This document shows, in pieces, positions 1 to 8,604 of a stretch of 21,598 bases of DNA (the first letter of the stretch is position 1; every line of letters begins with the position of its first letter). Both the position numbers and the translations under genes were made by a program. The stretch is from CAZFQD01 sp964520885. GTDB lineage: Bacteria; Bacillota; Clostridia; Oscillospirales; SIG519. The notes under the pieces were generated by a model. The model worked only from the letters and a program-made list of their open reading frames with translations, had not been told where the DNA came from and did not search any database. The stretch covers positions 1-21,598 of the forward strand of contig CAZFQD010000021.1 in the NCBI GenBank assembly GCA_964520885.1, given 5' to 3'.

Positions 1-24
1 ATAGATAAGGATAATGAGGTGTAA
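1..24 (+). CDS. Possible 3' tail of an upstream gene
   Basis: Reading from base 1 gives seven sense codons and then TAA at 22-24; the other two + frames hit a stop within the first five bases. A Shine-Dalgarno for the next gene follows at 31-35. This fits the end of an upstream gene in the same operon, but seven codons cannot be assigned to a family and the fit could be chance. Confidence 0.3.
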   Translation: MDKDNEV

Positions 25-43
25 TAATTAAGGAGAAATAAAT

Positions 44-1261
44 TTGTTGAAAATATGTGTAATTGGTGGGGGACCTTCAGGATTAATGTCGGCAGGTATA
101 GCCGGTAAAAATGGGAATTTAGTTTATTTATATGAAAAAAACAAAACAGTAGGTAAAAAACTTTTAATTACAGGTAAAGGGCGATGCAATGTTACAAATT
201 CAAGTGATACAAACACATTAATATCAAATACTGTGTGTAATGGTAAGTTCCTTTACAGTGCTTATTCGTTATTTACCGCAAATGATACAATTGATTTTTT
301 TGAAGAATATGGCACTCCAATAAAAATTGAAAGAGGTAATAGAGCTTTTCCGGTATCTGACCGCTCCAACGATATTCTATTAGCTTTAAAAAGATTTATC
401 AATGAGCAAAAAGTTAAGATCAGATATTGTGCAGTGAGGGAGATTATAGCAAAAAACAATTATATTGCAGGAATAATTGAACAAGATGGTAGTTATAAGG
501 AATTTGATAGAGTTATTCTTTGCACAGGTGGTCTATCATATCCTCAAACCGGCTCAACTGGTGATGGATATAGTTTTGCAAAGGCTTTAGGGCATACAAT
601 TACACCATTAAGAGGTTCTTTAGTCCCGCTTGAAATTAAAGAAAAATGGGCAAGTGATTTACAAGGACTATCATTAAAAAATGTTAAATCTTCTTTACTA
701 ACTAATAATAAATTAATTTATTCAGATTTTGGAGAAATGCTCTTTACTCATTTTGGTGTTTCAGGTCCAATAATTCTAAGTTTAAGTTCTCATATAGAAA
801 ATATTAAGAATGAAAATAAAATAGTAATTGATTTAAAACCAGCATTATCAAAAGAAACACTTGATAACAGAATACTTAAAGATTTTTCAAAATATATTAA
901 TAAAGACATTAAAAATGCTTTGAAAGATTTATTACCCGCAAAGATTATTCCTATTATTATAAGTATTAGCGAAATTAACCCTACAACTAAAGTAAATAAT
1001 ATTACTAAAGAGCAAAGAGTAAAATTAATCCAAAACATTAAGTCATTTACACTTAATATTAAAGCATTTAGACCTATTGAAGAAGCGATAATAACTGCGG
1101 GTGGAGTAAAAACTTCAGAAATTAATCCAAAAACAATGGAATCTAAATTAGTTAAGGGGTTGTTTTTTGCGGGTGAAATAATTGATGTTAATGCCTACAC
1201 AGGGGGATATAATTTACAAATTGCTTTTTCAACAGGGTATGTTGCAGGCAAATCGGTTTAA
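44..1261 (+). CDS. BaiN/HI0933-family NAD(P)/FAD-dependent oxidoreductase
   Basis: This is a flavoprotein of the HI0933/YhiN/BaiN family; the physiological substrate of most members is unknown. The N-terminus carries the FAD dinucleotide-binding glycine motif GGGPSG (residues 8-13), followed by the family signature KKLLITGKGRCNVTN (38-52). The C-terminal GLFFAGE segment (from 372) and AYTGGYNLQIA complete the FAD site. At 405 aa it has the usual family length. The start is TTG at 44, eight bases after AGGAG (31-35); TTG at 47 is an alternative. It is the first complete gene of a run with cmk, plsC and ispH-rpsA, and this flavoprotein-cmk pairing is common in Clostridia. Some relatives act on bile-acid intermediates, but nothing here supports that specific role. 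Confidence 0.85.
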   Translation: MLKICVIGGGPSGLMSAGIAGKNGNLVYLYEKNKTVGKKLLITGKGRCNVTNSSDTNTLISNTVCNGKFLYSAYSLFTANDTIDFFEEYGTPIKIERGNRAFPVSDRSNDILLALKRFINEQKVKIRYCAVREIIAKNNYIAGIIEQDGSYKEFDRVILCTGGLSYPQTGSTGDGYSFAKALGHTITPLRGSLVPLEIKEKWASDLQGLSLKNVKSSLLTNNKLIYSDFGEMLFTHFGVSGPIILSLSSHIENIKNENKIVIDLKPALSKETLDNRILKDFSKYINKDIKNALKDLLPAKIIPIIISISEINPTTKVNNITKEQRVKLIQNIKSFTLNIKAFRPIEEAIITAGGVKTSEINPKTMESKLVKGLFFAGEIIDVNAYTGGYNLQIAFSTGYVAGKSV

Positions 1262-1281
1262 TTATTGAAAGGAAGTATTTT

Positions 1282-1959
1282 ATGAGTGCAATTAATATTG
1301 CTATTGATGGACCTTCTGGGGCGGGGAAATCATCTATTTCAAAGAAGTTGGCCGAAATATTATCATTCATTTATATTGATACCGGTGCTTTATATAGAGC
1401 TATTGGAATTTATGCTATAAGAAAAGGAGCGAATACTACATCGGAAGAGGAAATAACTTCATTATTAAAAGAAATTAATGTAACTTTAAAACATATAGAT
1501 GGTTTTCAAAGAATTATTTTAAATGGCGAGGATGTTTCATCAGAAATTAGAACACCTTCTGCATCAATGGCCGCATCAAATGTTTCGGCATTTTCTTCAG
1601 TAAGGGAGTTTTTGCTTAATATTCAAAAAGATATTGCAAAAGAAAGCAATGTGATAATGGATGGCAGAGATATTGGAACCGTTATTTTACCAAATGCTAA
1701 TATAAAGATTTTTTTAACAGCAACTCCGGAGGAAAGAGCAAGAAGACGCTGTGAAGAATTGCAGATAAAAGGGCATAAAGTTGATTATAATACTTTATTG
1801 AAGGAAATAAATGAAAGAGATTATAATGATTCAAATAGAGAAATTGCACCACTTAAACCTGCAAAAGATGCTATAATTGTTGATAATACTGAAATTGATT
1901 TTGAAAATTCAGTGGATACATTGTTGAAAATTATAAGGGGAAAATTAAATGTTTTATAA
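1282..1959 (+). CDS. cmk: Cytidylate (CMP/dCMP) kinase
   Basis: Cmk phosphorylates CMP and dCMP to the diphosphates with ATP in the cytoplasm, feeding nucleic acid and CDP-lipid synthesis. The P-loop is GPSGAGKS (residues 10-17). DTGALYRA (33-40) and MDGRDIGT (126-133) are the CMP-binding signatures. The arginine-rich ERARRRCEEL (151-160) is the lid, and RDYNDSNREIAPL lies near 180-195. At 225 aa it matches the family. ATG 1282 follows AAAGGAAG (1268-1275) at good spacing. The gene overlaps plsC by 11 bases, which suggests translational coupling. A cmk-plsC-ispH-rpsA order is standard in Clostridia. Confidence 0.96.
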   Translation: MSAINIAIDGPSGAGKSSISKKLAEILSFIYIDTGALYRAIGIYAIRKGANTTSEEEITSLLKEINVTLKHIDGFQRIILNGEDVSSEIRTPSASMAASNVSAFSSVREFLLNIQKDIAKESNVIMDGRDIGTVILPNANIKIFLTATPEERARRRCEELQIKGHKVDYNTLLKEINERDYNDSNREIAPLKPAKDAIIVDNTEIDFENSVDTLLKIIRGKLNVL

Positions 1960-2548
1960 TGTTGCAAAAGCTACAATGAAAATTATTTCAAGTTTAATAT
2001 ACAATGTTAAGGTTTATAACAGAGAATACGAACCATTGGAAGGACCTGTTATACTTTGTTCTAATCATATTTCTATGATGGACCCAATTTTAATTGGAGT
2101 ATGGTTAAAAAGACAAATAAAATTTATGGCAAAAGAAGAATTGTTTTCTATGCCTATTTTGGGCTTTTTAGTTAAAAAAGTTGGTGCTTTTCCCATAAGC
2201 AGAAACACGGGTGATTTAAATGCAATAAAAATTGCACTTAAGACATTAAAAGACGGAAATGTATTAGGGCTTTTTCCTGAAGGTGGAAGAAGGCACAACC
2301 AAGAAGAGAGTAAAGCAAAAACAGGAGTTGCAAATTTTTCTTATAAGACCAAAGCTACTGTATTCCCTGTCCATATTATTTGCAAAAATTCAAAGCTAAA
2401 ATTTTTCTCAAAGGTAGAAATAGTTTATGGAAATCCTATGAAATTTGAAGACTTAGGATTTACTGATGGTTCATCGGAGGAAATGAAAAGAATTAGTGGA
2501 GAAATACTTACTAAAATATTTTCATTAAATGCAACTTATGAAAATTGA
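1949..2548 (+). CDS. plsC: 1-acyl-sn-glycerol-3-phosphate acyltransferase
   Basis: PlsC acylates lysophosphatidic acid to phosphatidic acid at the inner face of the membrane. The catalytic NHxxxxD box is visible as NHISMMD (H40, D45), and the substrate-binding FPEG motif as FPEGGRR (109-115), where many relatives have FPEGTR. The protein is 199 aa, normal for the short bacterial form. ATG 1949 lies inside the end of cmk, and the 3' end overlaps ispH, so translation of the three genes is probably coupled. Acyl donor preference (acyl-CoA or acyl-ACP) cannot be read from the sequence. Confidence 0.93.
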   Translation: MFYNVAKATMKIISSLIYNVKVYNREYEPLEGPVILCSNHISMMDPILIGVWLKRQIKFMAKEELFSMPILGFLVKKVGAFPISRNTGDLNAIKIALKTLKDGNVLGLFPEGGRRHNQEESKAKTGVANFSYKTKATVFPVHIICKNSKLKFFSKVEIVYGNPMKFEDLGFTDGSSEEMKRISGEILTKIFSLNATYEN

Positions 2549-4796
2549 ATTAGCAAAAAATTCTGGATTTTGCTTTGGAGTTGACAGAGCAATAAACATT
2601 TTAGAAAATGAAATATTGACAAATAAAAAGCCTATATACACTTTTGGACCTTTAATTCACAATCCACAAATGATTGAAGAATTAAAGAATAAAGGTGTAA
2701 ATATAATTAATAGTGTTAATGAACTGCCTGAAAATAGCATAACAATTATTAGAACTCATGGCATCACAAAAGAGCAATTATCAGAAATTAAGGGAAAAGG
2801 CATTGATTATATTGATGCCACCTGTCCATTTGTCCTAAAAATTCAAAATATTGTTAAAGAACAATCAAATAATAGTATGATTTTAATAGCTGGAGATTGT
2901 CAACATCCTGAAATTGAAGGAATAATGAGTTATGCTAATTCACCTGTTTATACATTTTCAACACTTGCAGAGTTTGAAAGTATTGCACGAAACAATACAC
3001 ATATGGAAGATTTTCCTGTTATTTTAGTTGCTCAAACTACTTTTTCTAAAAATGAATGGAGAAAAATCGCAGAATATGCAAAAAAAATCTATACAAATAT
3101 AAAAATTTTTGATACAATATGTAATGCTACAGAAGATCGTCAACTTCAAGCAGAAGAATTAGCAAAAAAATCTGATGCAGTTATTGTAATTGGAGGCAAA
3201 AATAGTTCAAATACTACTAAATTATTTGAAATTTGCAAAAGCATTTGTAGGGATACATTTCACATTGAATCTTCTGAAGATTTACAGTTTGAAAGGCTAA
3301 AATATAAAAAAAATATTGGTGTTACTGCTGGAGCCTCAACTCCTTCGGTTATCATCAAGGAGGTTTTAAAAACAATGGAGGAAAACATTGCAGTAAATAA
3401 AAACAATGAGGAGTTTAGTTTTGAGGAAGCTTTAGACAAAACCTTTCTTACTTTGCACAATGGAGATAGAGTTAAAGGGATTGTTGTTTCAATTTCACCT
3501 TCTGAAATACAAATGGATTTAGGAACAAAGCAAGCGGGTTATTTAACAGCTTCTGAATTTTCTGATGACCCAAATGTAAATTTGAGCGAACTTGTTAAGG
3601 TTGGAGATGAGCTTGAGGTTCAAGTTGTTAGATTAAACGATGTTGAAGGCACTGTTATGTTATCAACAAGAAGAGTGCAAGCATACAAGAGTTTTTTGGA
3701 GGTTGTTGAGGCTTCTAAAGACGGAACTGTTTTGAATGGAAAAATTGTTGAAAATGTAAATGCCGGATTAATAGCAAATTATAAAGGAGTTAAAATATTT
3801 ATTCCTGCATCTCATTCTGGTGTCCCAAGAGATGGAGATTTAAATTCTTTATTGAATGCTACTGTTTCATTTAAGATTTTAGAAGTTCAAACTGGTGGGA
3901 GAAGAAGAAAAATTGTTGGTTCAATAAAAAATGCATCTCGCGAAACATCTAATGAATCTCAAAAGAAGATTTTTTCTGATATAGAAGTTAATAAGAAATA
4001 TGTTGGAACCGTTAAATCAATCACTTCATTTGGTGCTTTTGTTGATATTGGCGGAGTTGATGGGATGGTTCATATTAGTGAACTTTCATGGTCAAAAATT
4101 AAGCATCCTTCTGAAATAGTTTCTATTGGTGAAACTATTGAAGTTTATATTAAGGAATTTGATAAGCAAACCAAGAGAATTTCCTTAGGATATAAGAATT
4201 TAGATGAAAATCCTTATAATAAATTTAAAGAAAAATATTCCGTAGGAGACCAAGTTGAAGTAAAAATTGTTCGTATTATGCCATTTGGTGCATTTGGAGA
4301 AATAATGCCATTGGTTGATGGATTAATTCACATTTCACAAATTTCTGATAGAAGAGTAAATAGAATTTATGATTTTATAAAAATTGGTGATGTTGTTAAG
4401 GTTAAGATTACTCAAATTGATAATGAAACCAATAAGATTTCTCTTTCTATAAAGGCTTTAATTTTAGATGAAAATCCAATTGTTCAACAAGAAAAGCCAA
4501 TTGATAATAATGTTGAAACAGATTCTAAAGAAGTGATAGTTTCTAAAGAGGCAAATATCACAGAAGAAAAAAGGGCAACTAAAAAAGTCAAAAAGAATAC
4601 TGATGAAGATGCAAAAGTAATTAAAAAAGAAAAGACAAAAAAAGAAACTACTAAAGTCAAAAAGCCTTCATCAATAAAAACCAAAAAGAATACAGATGAA
4701 GATGTAAAAGTAATTAAAAAAGAAAAGACAAAAAAAGATACCACTAAAGTCAAAAAGCCTTCTTCAAAAAAAGCAAAGACTAAATCAGAAGAATAA
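2538..4796 (+). CDS. ispH-rpsA: Fused IspH (HMB-PP reductase) and ribosomal protein S1
   Basis: The N-terminal part (residues 1-283) is IspH, the last MEP-pathway enzyme, a [4Fe-4S] reductase that makes IPP and DMAPP. The three cluster cysteines are C12 (GFCFGV), C96 (DATCPFV) and C195 (DTICNATEDRQ). H41, H74, H123 and the catalytic-type E125 are also present. Four S1 RNA-binding domains follow: about 306-380, 395-468, 486-556 and 568-642; the third and fourth have the clearest S1 motifs (SFGAFVDI, DGMVHIS, DGLIHIS). The last 110 residues are a lysine-rich low-complexity tail with a 31-aa tandem repeat. IspH-S1 fusions are well known in Clostridia. Neither candidate start (2529 or 2538) has a clear Shine-Dalgarno; 2538 is chosen because IspH normally begins MKI-x-LAK. 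It overlaps plsC by 11 bases. Confidence 0.94.
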   Translation: MKIELAKNSGFCFGVDRAINILENEILTNKKPIYTFGPLIHNPQMIEELKNKGVNIINSVNELPENSITIIRTHGITKEQLSEIKGKGIDYIDATCPFVLKIQNIVKEQSNNSMILIAGDCQHPEIEGIMSYANSPVYTFSTLAEFESIARNNTHMEDFPVILVAQTTFSKNEWRKIAEYAKKIYTNIKIFDTICNATEDRQLQAEELAKKSDAVIVIGGKNSSNTTKLFEICKSICRDTFHIESSEDLQFERLKYKKNIGVTAGASTPSVIIKEVLKTMEENIAVNKNNEEFSFEEALDKTFLTLHNGDRVKGIVVSISPSEIQMDLGTKQAGYLTASEFSDDPNVNLSELVKVGDELEVQVVRLNDVEGTVMLSTRRVQAYKSFLEVVEASKDGTVLNGKIVENVNAGLIANYKGVKIFIPASHSGVPRDGDLNSLLNATVSFKILEVQTGGRRRKIVGSIKNASRETSNESQKKIFSDIEVNKKYVGTVKSITSFGAFVDIGGVDGMVHISELSWSKIKHPSEIVSIGETIEVYIKEFDKQTKRISLGYKNLDENPYNKFKEKYSVGDQVEVKIVRIMPFGAFGEIMPLVDGLIHISQISDRRVNRIYDFIKIGDVVKVKITQIDNETNKISLSIKALILDENPIVQQEKPIDNNVETDSKEVIVSKEANITEEKRATKKVKKNTDEDAKVIKKEKTKKETTKVKKPSSIKTKKNTDEDVKVIKKEKTKKDTTKVKKPSSKKAKTKSEE
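4590..4775 (+). repeat. Tandem 93-bp repeat coding the lysine-rich S1 tail
   Basis: Two nearly identical copies lie head to tail with a period of exactly 93 bases (4590-4682 and 4683-4775), so the frame is kept. Each encodes a 31-residue unit beginning KKNTDED and containing KVIKKEKTKK and TKVKKPSS. The strong positive charge suggests an RNA-contacting, disordered tail. The near identity of the copies at DNA level suggests recent duplication. Confidence 0.85.
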
Positions 4797-4811
4797 TTAA
4801 GCAATTAACAT

Positions 4812-4844
4812 AAAGACTGTTTGGAAACAAGCAGTCTTTTTTTG
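4812..4844 (+). terminator. Intrinsic terminator after ispH-rpsA
   Basis: A 12-bp stem pairs AAAGACTGTTTG (4812-4823) with CAAGCAGTCTTT (4828-4839), with one G-U pair and a GAAA loop, followed by a run of T. It separates the flavoprotein-cmk-plsC-ispH/rpsA operon from spoIIIA. Confidence 0.92.
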
Positions 4845-4845
4845 T

Positions 4846-4875
4846 GTTCTAAAATTAAATAATACCTCATAGAAT
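4846..4875 (+). promoter_or_regulatory. Candidate sigma-E-type promoter of the spoIIIA operon
   Basis: Only 52 bases separate the terminator from the spoIIIAA start, so the operon promoter should lie here. CATAGAAT at 4868-4875 matches seven of eight positions of the sporulation sigma-E -10 consensus CATACAAT. The -35 region (about 4846-4853) is a poor match. The predicted transcript start would fall almost on the Shine-Dalgarno, so this is tentative. Family knowledge: spoIIIA is sigma-E dependent in Bacillus subtilis. Confidence 0.35.
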
Positions 4876-4896
4876 ATGAAAGAAAGGAGGCAGACA

Positions 4897-5847
4897 ATGA
4901 ATTTAAATAGTGGTGTATCTCGCTATAACGAGGTTACACAATATTTATCTCCTCGTCTGTCCAAGACGCTCGGTTTAATAAAGGATTTATATAAAAGTCA
5001 GATTGAGGAAATAAGGTTAAGAGTAAATAAAAATTTATCAGTTACACTTCCAACAGGAAGTAAATTTGTAAGTTTGAATGGAGATTTACTTGAAAATGAG
5101 CAAAAAGGTGTAAAAGTAAGTCTTGATGATATTAATGAAAGTTTAGGTTATATTTGTAATATGTCAATATATAGTCATCAAAATCAAATAAAAAAGGGCT
5201 ATATAACTGTAAAAGGCGGACATAGAGCGGGTGTTTGTGGAACTGCTGTTTTGGAAAACGAAAAAATTCAAAACATTAGAGACATAACATCAATTAACTT
5301 AAGAATTGCAAGAGAAATTATTGGGTGTTCTGAAGAAATATATAATTCTATTTTTATTGATAGTTTAGATGGTTGTTTAATCATTTCGCCTCCTTGTGGA
5401 GGAAAAACAACAATTTTAAGAGATTTGGCAAGAACAATTTCAAATAATGGAAAAAAAGTTGCAATAGTAGACGAAAGAGGGGAAATAGGAGCATCCTATC
5501 AAGGAATAATTCAAAATGATATTGGTCAATTAACAGATTTGCTTGATGGTTATCCAAAAAACTTAGGAATTATTTATGCCATTCGTTCCTTAAACCCTGA
5601 TGTAATAATTTGTGATGAAGTAGGAGATGAAAATGATGTTTTATCTATTGCTGAAGGATTAAAAACTGGAGTTCCAATTATAATGTCTGCACATAGCAAA
5701 TGTATAGAAGATTTGAAAAATAGGAATGCAATTATGAACATTATAAAAATGGGAGCAATAAAAAATATTGTTTTACTTAATGGAGCAAATGAACCGGGGA
5801 AAATAAAAAAAATACAACGAGTAGGTGACCTAAATTGGTTAAAGTAA
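4897..5847 (+). CDS. spoIIIAA: Stage III sporulation protein AA, secretion-type ATPase
   Basis: SpoIIIAA is the mother-cell ATPase of the SpoIIIA-SpoIIQ channel, related to type II/IV secretion ATPases and needed for forespore gene expression after engulfment. The Walker A motif is SPPCGGKTT (residues 164-172), with Ser at the first Gly position, which I believe is common in clostridial SpoIIIAA. VDERGEIG (191-198) and the Walker B segment DVIICDEVGDE (235-245) follow. The start is ATG 4897, six bases after GAAAGGAGG (4882-4890). The upstream in-frame ATG at 4876 is rejected because it precedes that ribosome site. The protein is 316 aa, near the family length, and is the first gene of an eight-gene operon. 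Confidence 0.95.
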   Translation: MNLNSGVSRYNEVTQYLSPRLSKTLGLIKDLYKSQIEEIRLRVNKNLSVTLPTGSKFVSLNGDLLENEQKGVKVSLDDINESLGYICNMSIYSHQNQIKKGYITVKGGHRAGVCGTAVLENEKIQNIRDITSINLRIAREIIGCSEEIYNSIFIDSLDGCLIISPPCGGKTTILRDLARTISNNGKKVAIVDERGEIGASYQGIIQNDIGQLTDLLDGYPKNLGIIYAIRSLNPDVIICDEVGDENDVLSIAEGLKTGVPIIMSAHSKCIEDLKNRNAIMNIIKMGAIKNIVLLNGANEPGKIKKIQRVGDLNWLK

Positions 5848-6347
5848 TAGCATCAATTTTAATAGTTTTTGGAACTGTTATTTTTGGAATAAAAAAATCC
5901 GATGAACTAAAAAAAAGGCAAAATTGGCTTGAAAGTTTTAAGACGGCTATAAATTTTATTAAAGACGAAATTAGATATACATACATTCCCATCCCTCAAT
6001 TATTAACTAAAATTACAAGTTTTGAACAATTTAAGGAACTTTTGATATTTGAGAATTGTGTTGAACAACTTAAAAACGAAAAGAAGTTTAATATTGCTTG
6101 GAAATTAGCATTAGATAAAACAGTTTCAAATGTTAAACTGCTAAATGATGACATTTATTTGGCTATAGCATTTGGTGAAGGATTTGGAAAATCTGATGTT
6201 AATAATCAACTTTCACTTTGCGAAAGAATAAGCAACTTATTAAGTTGTAATATTGAAAATGCTAAAAGTAGATATGAAAAGTATAGTCGTCTCTATAAAA
6301 TGTTGGGACTATTTTCAGGTATTGTAGTAGTTATTTTTATTATTTAA
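5835..6347 (+). CDS. spoIIIAB: Stage III sporulation protein AB
   Basis: SpoIIIAB is a bitopic or double-anchored membrane protein of the SpoIIIA channel, related to the GspF type II secretion platform protein. It is 170 aa, as in the family, with an N-terminal hydrophobic segment (about 1-16), a soluble middle, and a C-terminal hydrophobic segment (about 152-170). The start is a TTG at 5835, overlapping the end of spoIIIAA by 13 bases, with a GGTGA ribosome site at 5824-5828. Position between spoIIIAA and spoIIIAC supports the assignment. Confidence 0.9.
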   Translation: MVKVIASILIVFGTVIFGIKKSDELKKRQNWLESFKTAINFIKDEIRYTYIPIPQLLTKITSFEQFKELLIFENCVEQLKNEKKFNIAWKLALDKTVSNVKLLNDDIYLAIAFGEGFGKSDVNNQLSLCERISNLLSCNIENAKSRYEKYSRLYKMLGLFSGIVVVIFII

Positions 6348-6393
6348 TTGCTACATAAAAGTAAGCCGCAATTTGTTTAAAAGGAGAAAAGTA

Positions 6394-6588
6394 ATGGATG
6401 TTGATTTTATTTTTAAAATTGCTGCAATTGGTATTTTAGTTGCTGTATTAAACCAAGTATTAATTCGCTCGGGTAGAGAAGAACAAGCAATGCTAACTAC
6501 TTTGGCGGGTTTAATTGTTGTCCTATTAATGATTATTAAGGAAGTAAAAAATCTTTTTGATACCATAAAGTCGGTGTTTGGATTGTGA
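6394..6588 (+). CDS. spoIIIAC: Stage III sporulation protein AC
   Basis: SpoIIIAC is a very small polytopic membrane protein of the mother-cell complex. The 64-aa product has two hydrophobic helices (about 4-24 and 33-48) around the polar RSGREEQ loop, as expected of the family. ATG 6394 follows AAGGAG (6381-6386) by seven bases, so the longer frame from TTG 6373 is not used. The stop overlaps the spoIIIAD start. Confidence 0.93.
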   Translation: MDVDFIFKIAAIGILVAVLNQVLIRSGREEQAMLTTLAGLIVVLLMIIKEVKNLFDTIKSVFGL

Positions 6589-6977
6589 ATATTGATTTTA
6601 TTGGAATAGTTGTAATAGGAATAATAGTTACAATTATTGCAATTTTTTTAAAACAACAAAATAAAGAGTATGCACTATTAGTTTCCTTAGCAGGGGGAAT
6701 GTTAATTTTTTGGTTTATAATCAAAAGCTCTTCCGAAGTTTTTTCCTTTGTCGAAAATATTATAAAACTATCAAAAATTCCAGATGAGAGTTTTAAATTA
6801 CTGCTTAAAGTTTTGGGACTTGCGTATATTACTCAAATTTCAAGTGATTTGTGTAAAGATGCTGGCGAAAATGCAATAGCTTCTAAACTTGAAATAGCGG
6901 GGAAAGTCAGTATTTTACTTATTTCTATACCTCTATTTGAAAAAGTAATAAAAATGATAATAAATGTAATGGGATGA
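6585..6977 (+). CDS. spoIIIAD: Stage III sporulation protein AD
   Basis: This is a small polytopic membrane protein of the SpoIIIA complex, 130 aa (family about 130). It has hydrophobic segments near residues 5-22, 28-46, 70-85 and 103-127, and the motif YITQISSDLCKDAGENAIASK characteristic of the family lies in the second half. It begins with GTG at 6585, overlapping the spoIIIAC stop by four bases (GTGA), so translation is probably coupled. Confidence 0.92.
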   Translation: MNIDFIGIVVIGIIVTIIAIFLKQQNKEYALLVSLAGGMLIFWFIIKSSSEVFSFVENIIKLSKIPDESFKLLLKVLGLAYITQISSDLCKDAGENAIASKLEIAGKVSILLISIPLFEKVIKMIINVMG

Positions 6978-6981
6978 TTTA

Positions 6982-8121
6982 ATGAAAAAGATAATAACAA
7001 TATTTATCTTATTTTTCACTTTTATATTGTTTGCAAATAATGTAGTAGCACAAGATGCAGATACTATATTAAAAGAACAATATGAAAATTCAGGAGCAAA
7101 TGAAATTACGAAGGAAATTCCCACAAATATTAAAGAGGATTTATATAATATTGCTGATGGGCAAGTAAATGTTGAAAATGCAGGACAATTGCTTGATTTT
7201 AAAAGGGTATTTCAGTTTGTTATTGATAAAATGGCAACAATTTTTAAAAGTGAAGCTAAATTATTTGTAACAGTTATATTAATAATATTCATTTATTTAA
7301 TTTTTAAAATGTTATTTGGTTCATTCAATAATAAAAGTTTTGAAAGCATTGTGAACATAACCATTACAATTTGCTTAATAGGAGCAATTTTTAATTCATT
7401 AATTGAATGTACTAATTCGGCTATTAATAGCATTAATGATATTTCTACATTCAGCAAGTCATTAATTCCTATTATGTGTGGTCTAATGGTGGCTGGAGGG
7501 CAACCAGTATCTGCAAGCATTTTTGATGCATTGCTATTTATTGCTTGTGAAATTTGCACTTATATTTCTGTTGGATTGATTTTGCCATTAGTAAATGTTT
7601 ATATAGGATTGATTATTGCTCAAAGTATAAATATTAATGTAAAGTTAAATAACTTTACAGGTTTTATTAAGAGTGCTGTTAATTGGATGATAGGAATTGT
7701 ATTTACAGTTTTCATAGGTTTAATGTCCTTGCAATCATTAATCTCAGGTGCAGCAGATACAGTAACTAAGCGAACTGTGAAATTTGCAATTGGTAGCATA
7801 ATTCCTGTTGCAGGAGGAGTTTTTGGTGATGCGATGGAAACAATTTTTAGTTGTGCAAATTCAGTTAAGTCTTTAAGTGGAGTATTTGGAATAATTATTA
7901 TTGCGTTAATAATAATTACACCGCTATTAACTATATTTTCAAAATACATTATTTTTAAACTTTTAGCTTTGTTTTCAGAATTAATGGGTGCTAATAGATT
8001 TTCTTCGATAATTAGCAATTTTGCTGGGGCATTTGGTATTCTTGCTTCTCTTACACTTGGTTCATCAATATTATTAATTTCTTCCTTTACAATAGTACTT
8101 ATGTCGGGGGTGGGAAAATGA
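6982..8121 (+). CDS. spoIIIAE: Stage III sporulation protein AE
   Basis: SpoIIIAE is the large polytopic membrane protein of the channel. Residues 1-23 form a signal peptide (KK, hydrophobic core, VVAQ cleavage region), followed by an extracytoplasmic stretch of about 70 residues and then a series of hydrophobic helices to the end. At 379 aa it is close to the usual 380-400. ATG 6982 lies just after spoIIIAD. The stop overlaps the spoIIIAF start by four bases (ATGA). Confidence 0.94.
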   Translation: MKKIITIFILFFTFILFANNVVAQDADTILKEQYENSGANEITKEIPTNIKEDLYNIADGQVNVENAGQLLDFKRVFQFVIDKMATIFKSEAKLFVTVILIIFIYLIFKMLFGSFNNKSFESIVNITITICLIGAIFNSLIECTNSAINSINDISTFSKSLIPIMCGLMVAGGQPVSASIFDALLFIACEICTYISVGLILPLVNVYIGLIIAQSININVKLNNFTGFIKSAVNWMIGIVFTVFIGLMSLQSLISGAADTVTKRTVKFAIGSIIPVAGGVFGDAMETIFSCANSVKSLSGVFGIIIIALIIITPLLTIFSKYIIFKLLALFSELMGANRFSSIISNFAGAFGILASLTLGSSILLISSFTIVLMSGVGK

Positions 8122-8603
8122 TTGAAGTTATAAAAAATTATATTCTTAGTATTTGTATTGTTGGTTTAGTTTCAAGTATTATCATTTCGCTTTCGCCAAA
8201 TGGTAATACAGAGAAGGTAATTAGATTAGTAGTTTCAATTTTCTTCTTGTTAGCTGTTATAGCACCTATTTTAACTGGAAAGTTCAGCTTTTCTAAAATT
8301 GAACTTGATAATATTTTAAAGGCAGATTTAACCGAAAAAAAATTAGAAAACATTCGTCTTTTTAATGAAAAAACTTCTTTATCAGCAAGTGAAGAAATAA
8401 AAGAACAAATTTACTTATTATTAAAGCAAGAGAAAATTACAGTTAAAGATATAAATGTTACTATAACTAATCAAAATAATAAATTTACACTTAACAAAAT
8501 AACCGTTTCTTCAAACTTAAAAGATAAAGAAAAAATAAAGAAAATTATATGCACAAAACTCAATATTTCAGAAGAAATCATAAATATAGAGGTAGATGAA
8601 TAA
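8118..8603 (+). CDS. spoIIIAF: Stage III sporulation protein AF
   Basis: SpoIIIAF has two N-terminal membrane helices (about 8-25 and 33-51) and an extracytoplasmic domain resembling ring-building motifs of secretion systems. The C-terminal half holds the family-like KDINVTITNQNN and NISEEIINIEVDE segments. The protein is 161 aa, shorter than the roughly 200 aa of B. subtilis, which I believe is normal for Clostridia. ATG 8118 overlaps spoIIIAE by four bases, and the end nearly meets or overlaps spoIIIAG. Confidence 0.9.
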   Translation: MIEVIKNYILSICIVGLVSSIIISLSPNGNTEKVIRLVVSIFFLLAVIAPILTGKFSFSKIELDNILKADLTEKKLENIRLFNEKTSLSASEEIKEQIYLLLKQEKITVKDINVTITNQNNKFTLNKITVSSNLKDKEKIKKIICTKLNISEEIINIEVDE

Positions 8604-8604
8604 A

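Noticed and set aside
4484..4804. 106-codon open frame on the minus strand
   Set aside because: It is the complement of the lysine-rich repeat tail of ispH-rpsA; the Phe/Ser/Val-rich translation is a composition shadow and has no ribosome site or relatives that I recognise.
4876..4896. Seven-residue N-terminal extension of SpoIIIAA from ATG 4876
   Set aside because: The extension encodes the ribosome-binding site itself; ATG 4897 has ideal spacing to it.
7620..8018. 132-codon open frame on the minus strand
   Set aside because: It is antisense to the membrane helices of spoIIIAE; Ile/Asn-rich low complexity and no ribosome site.
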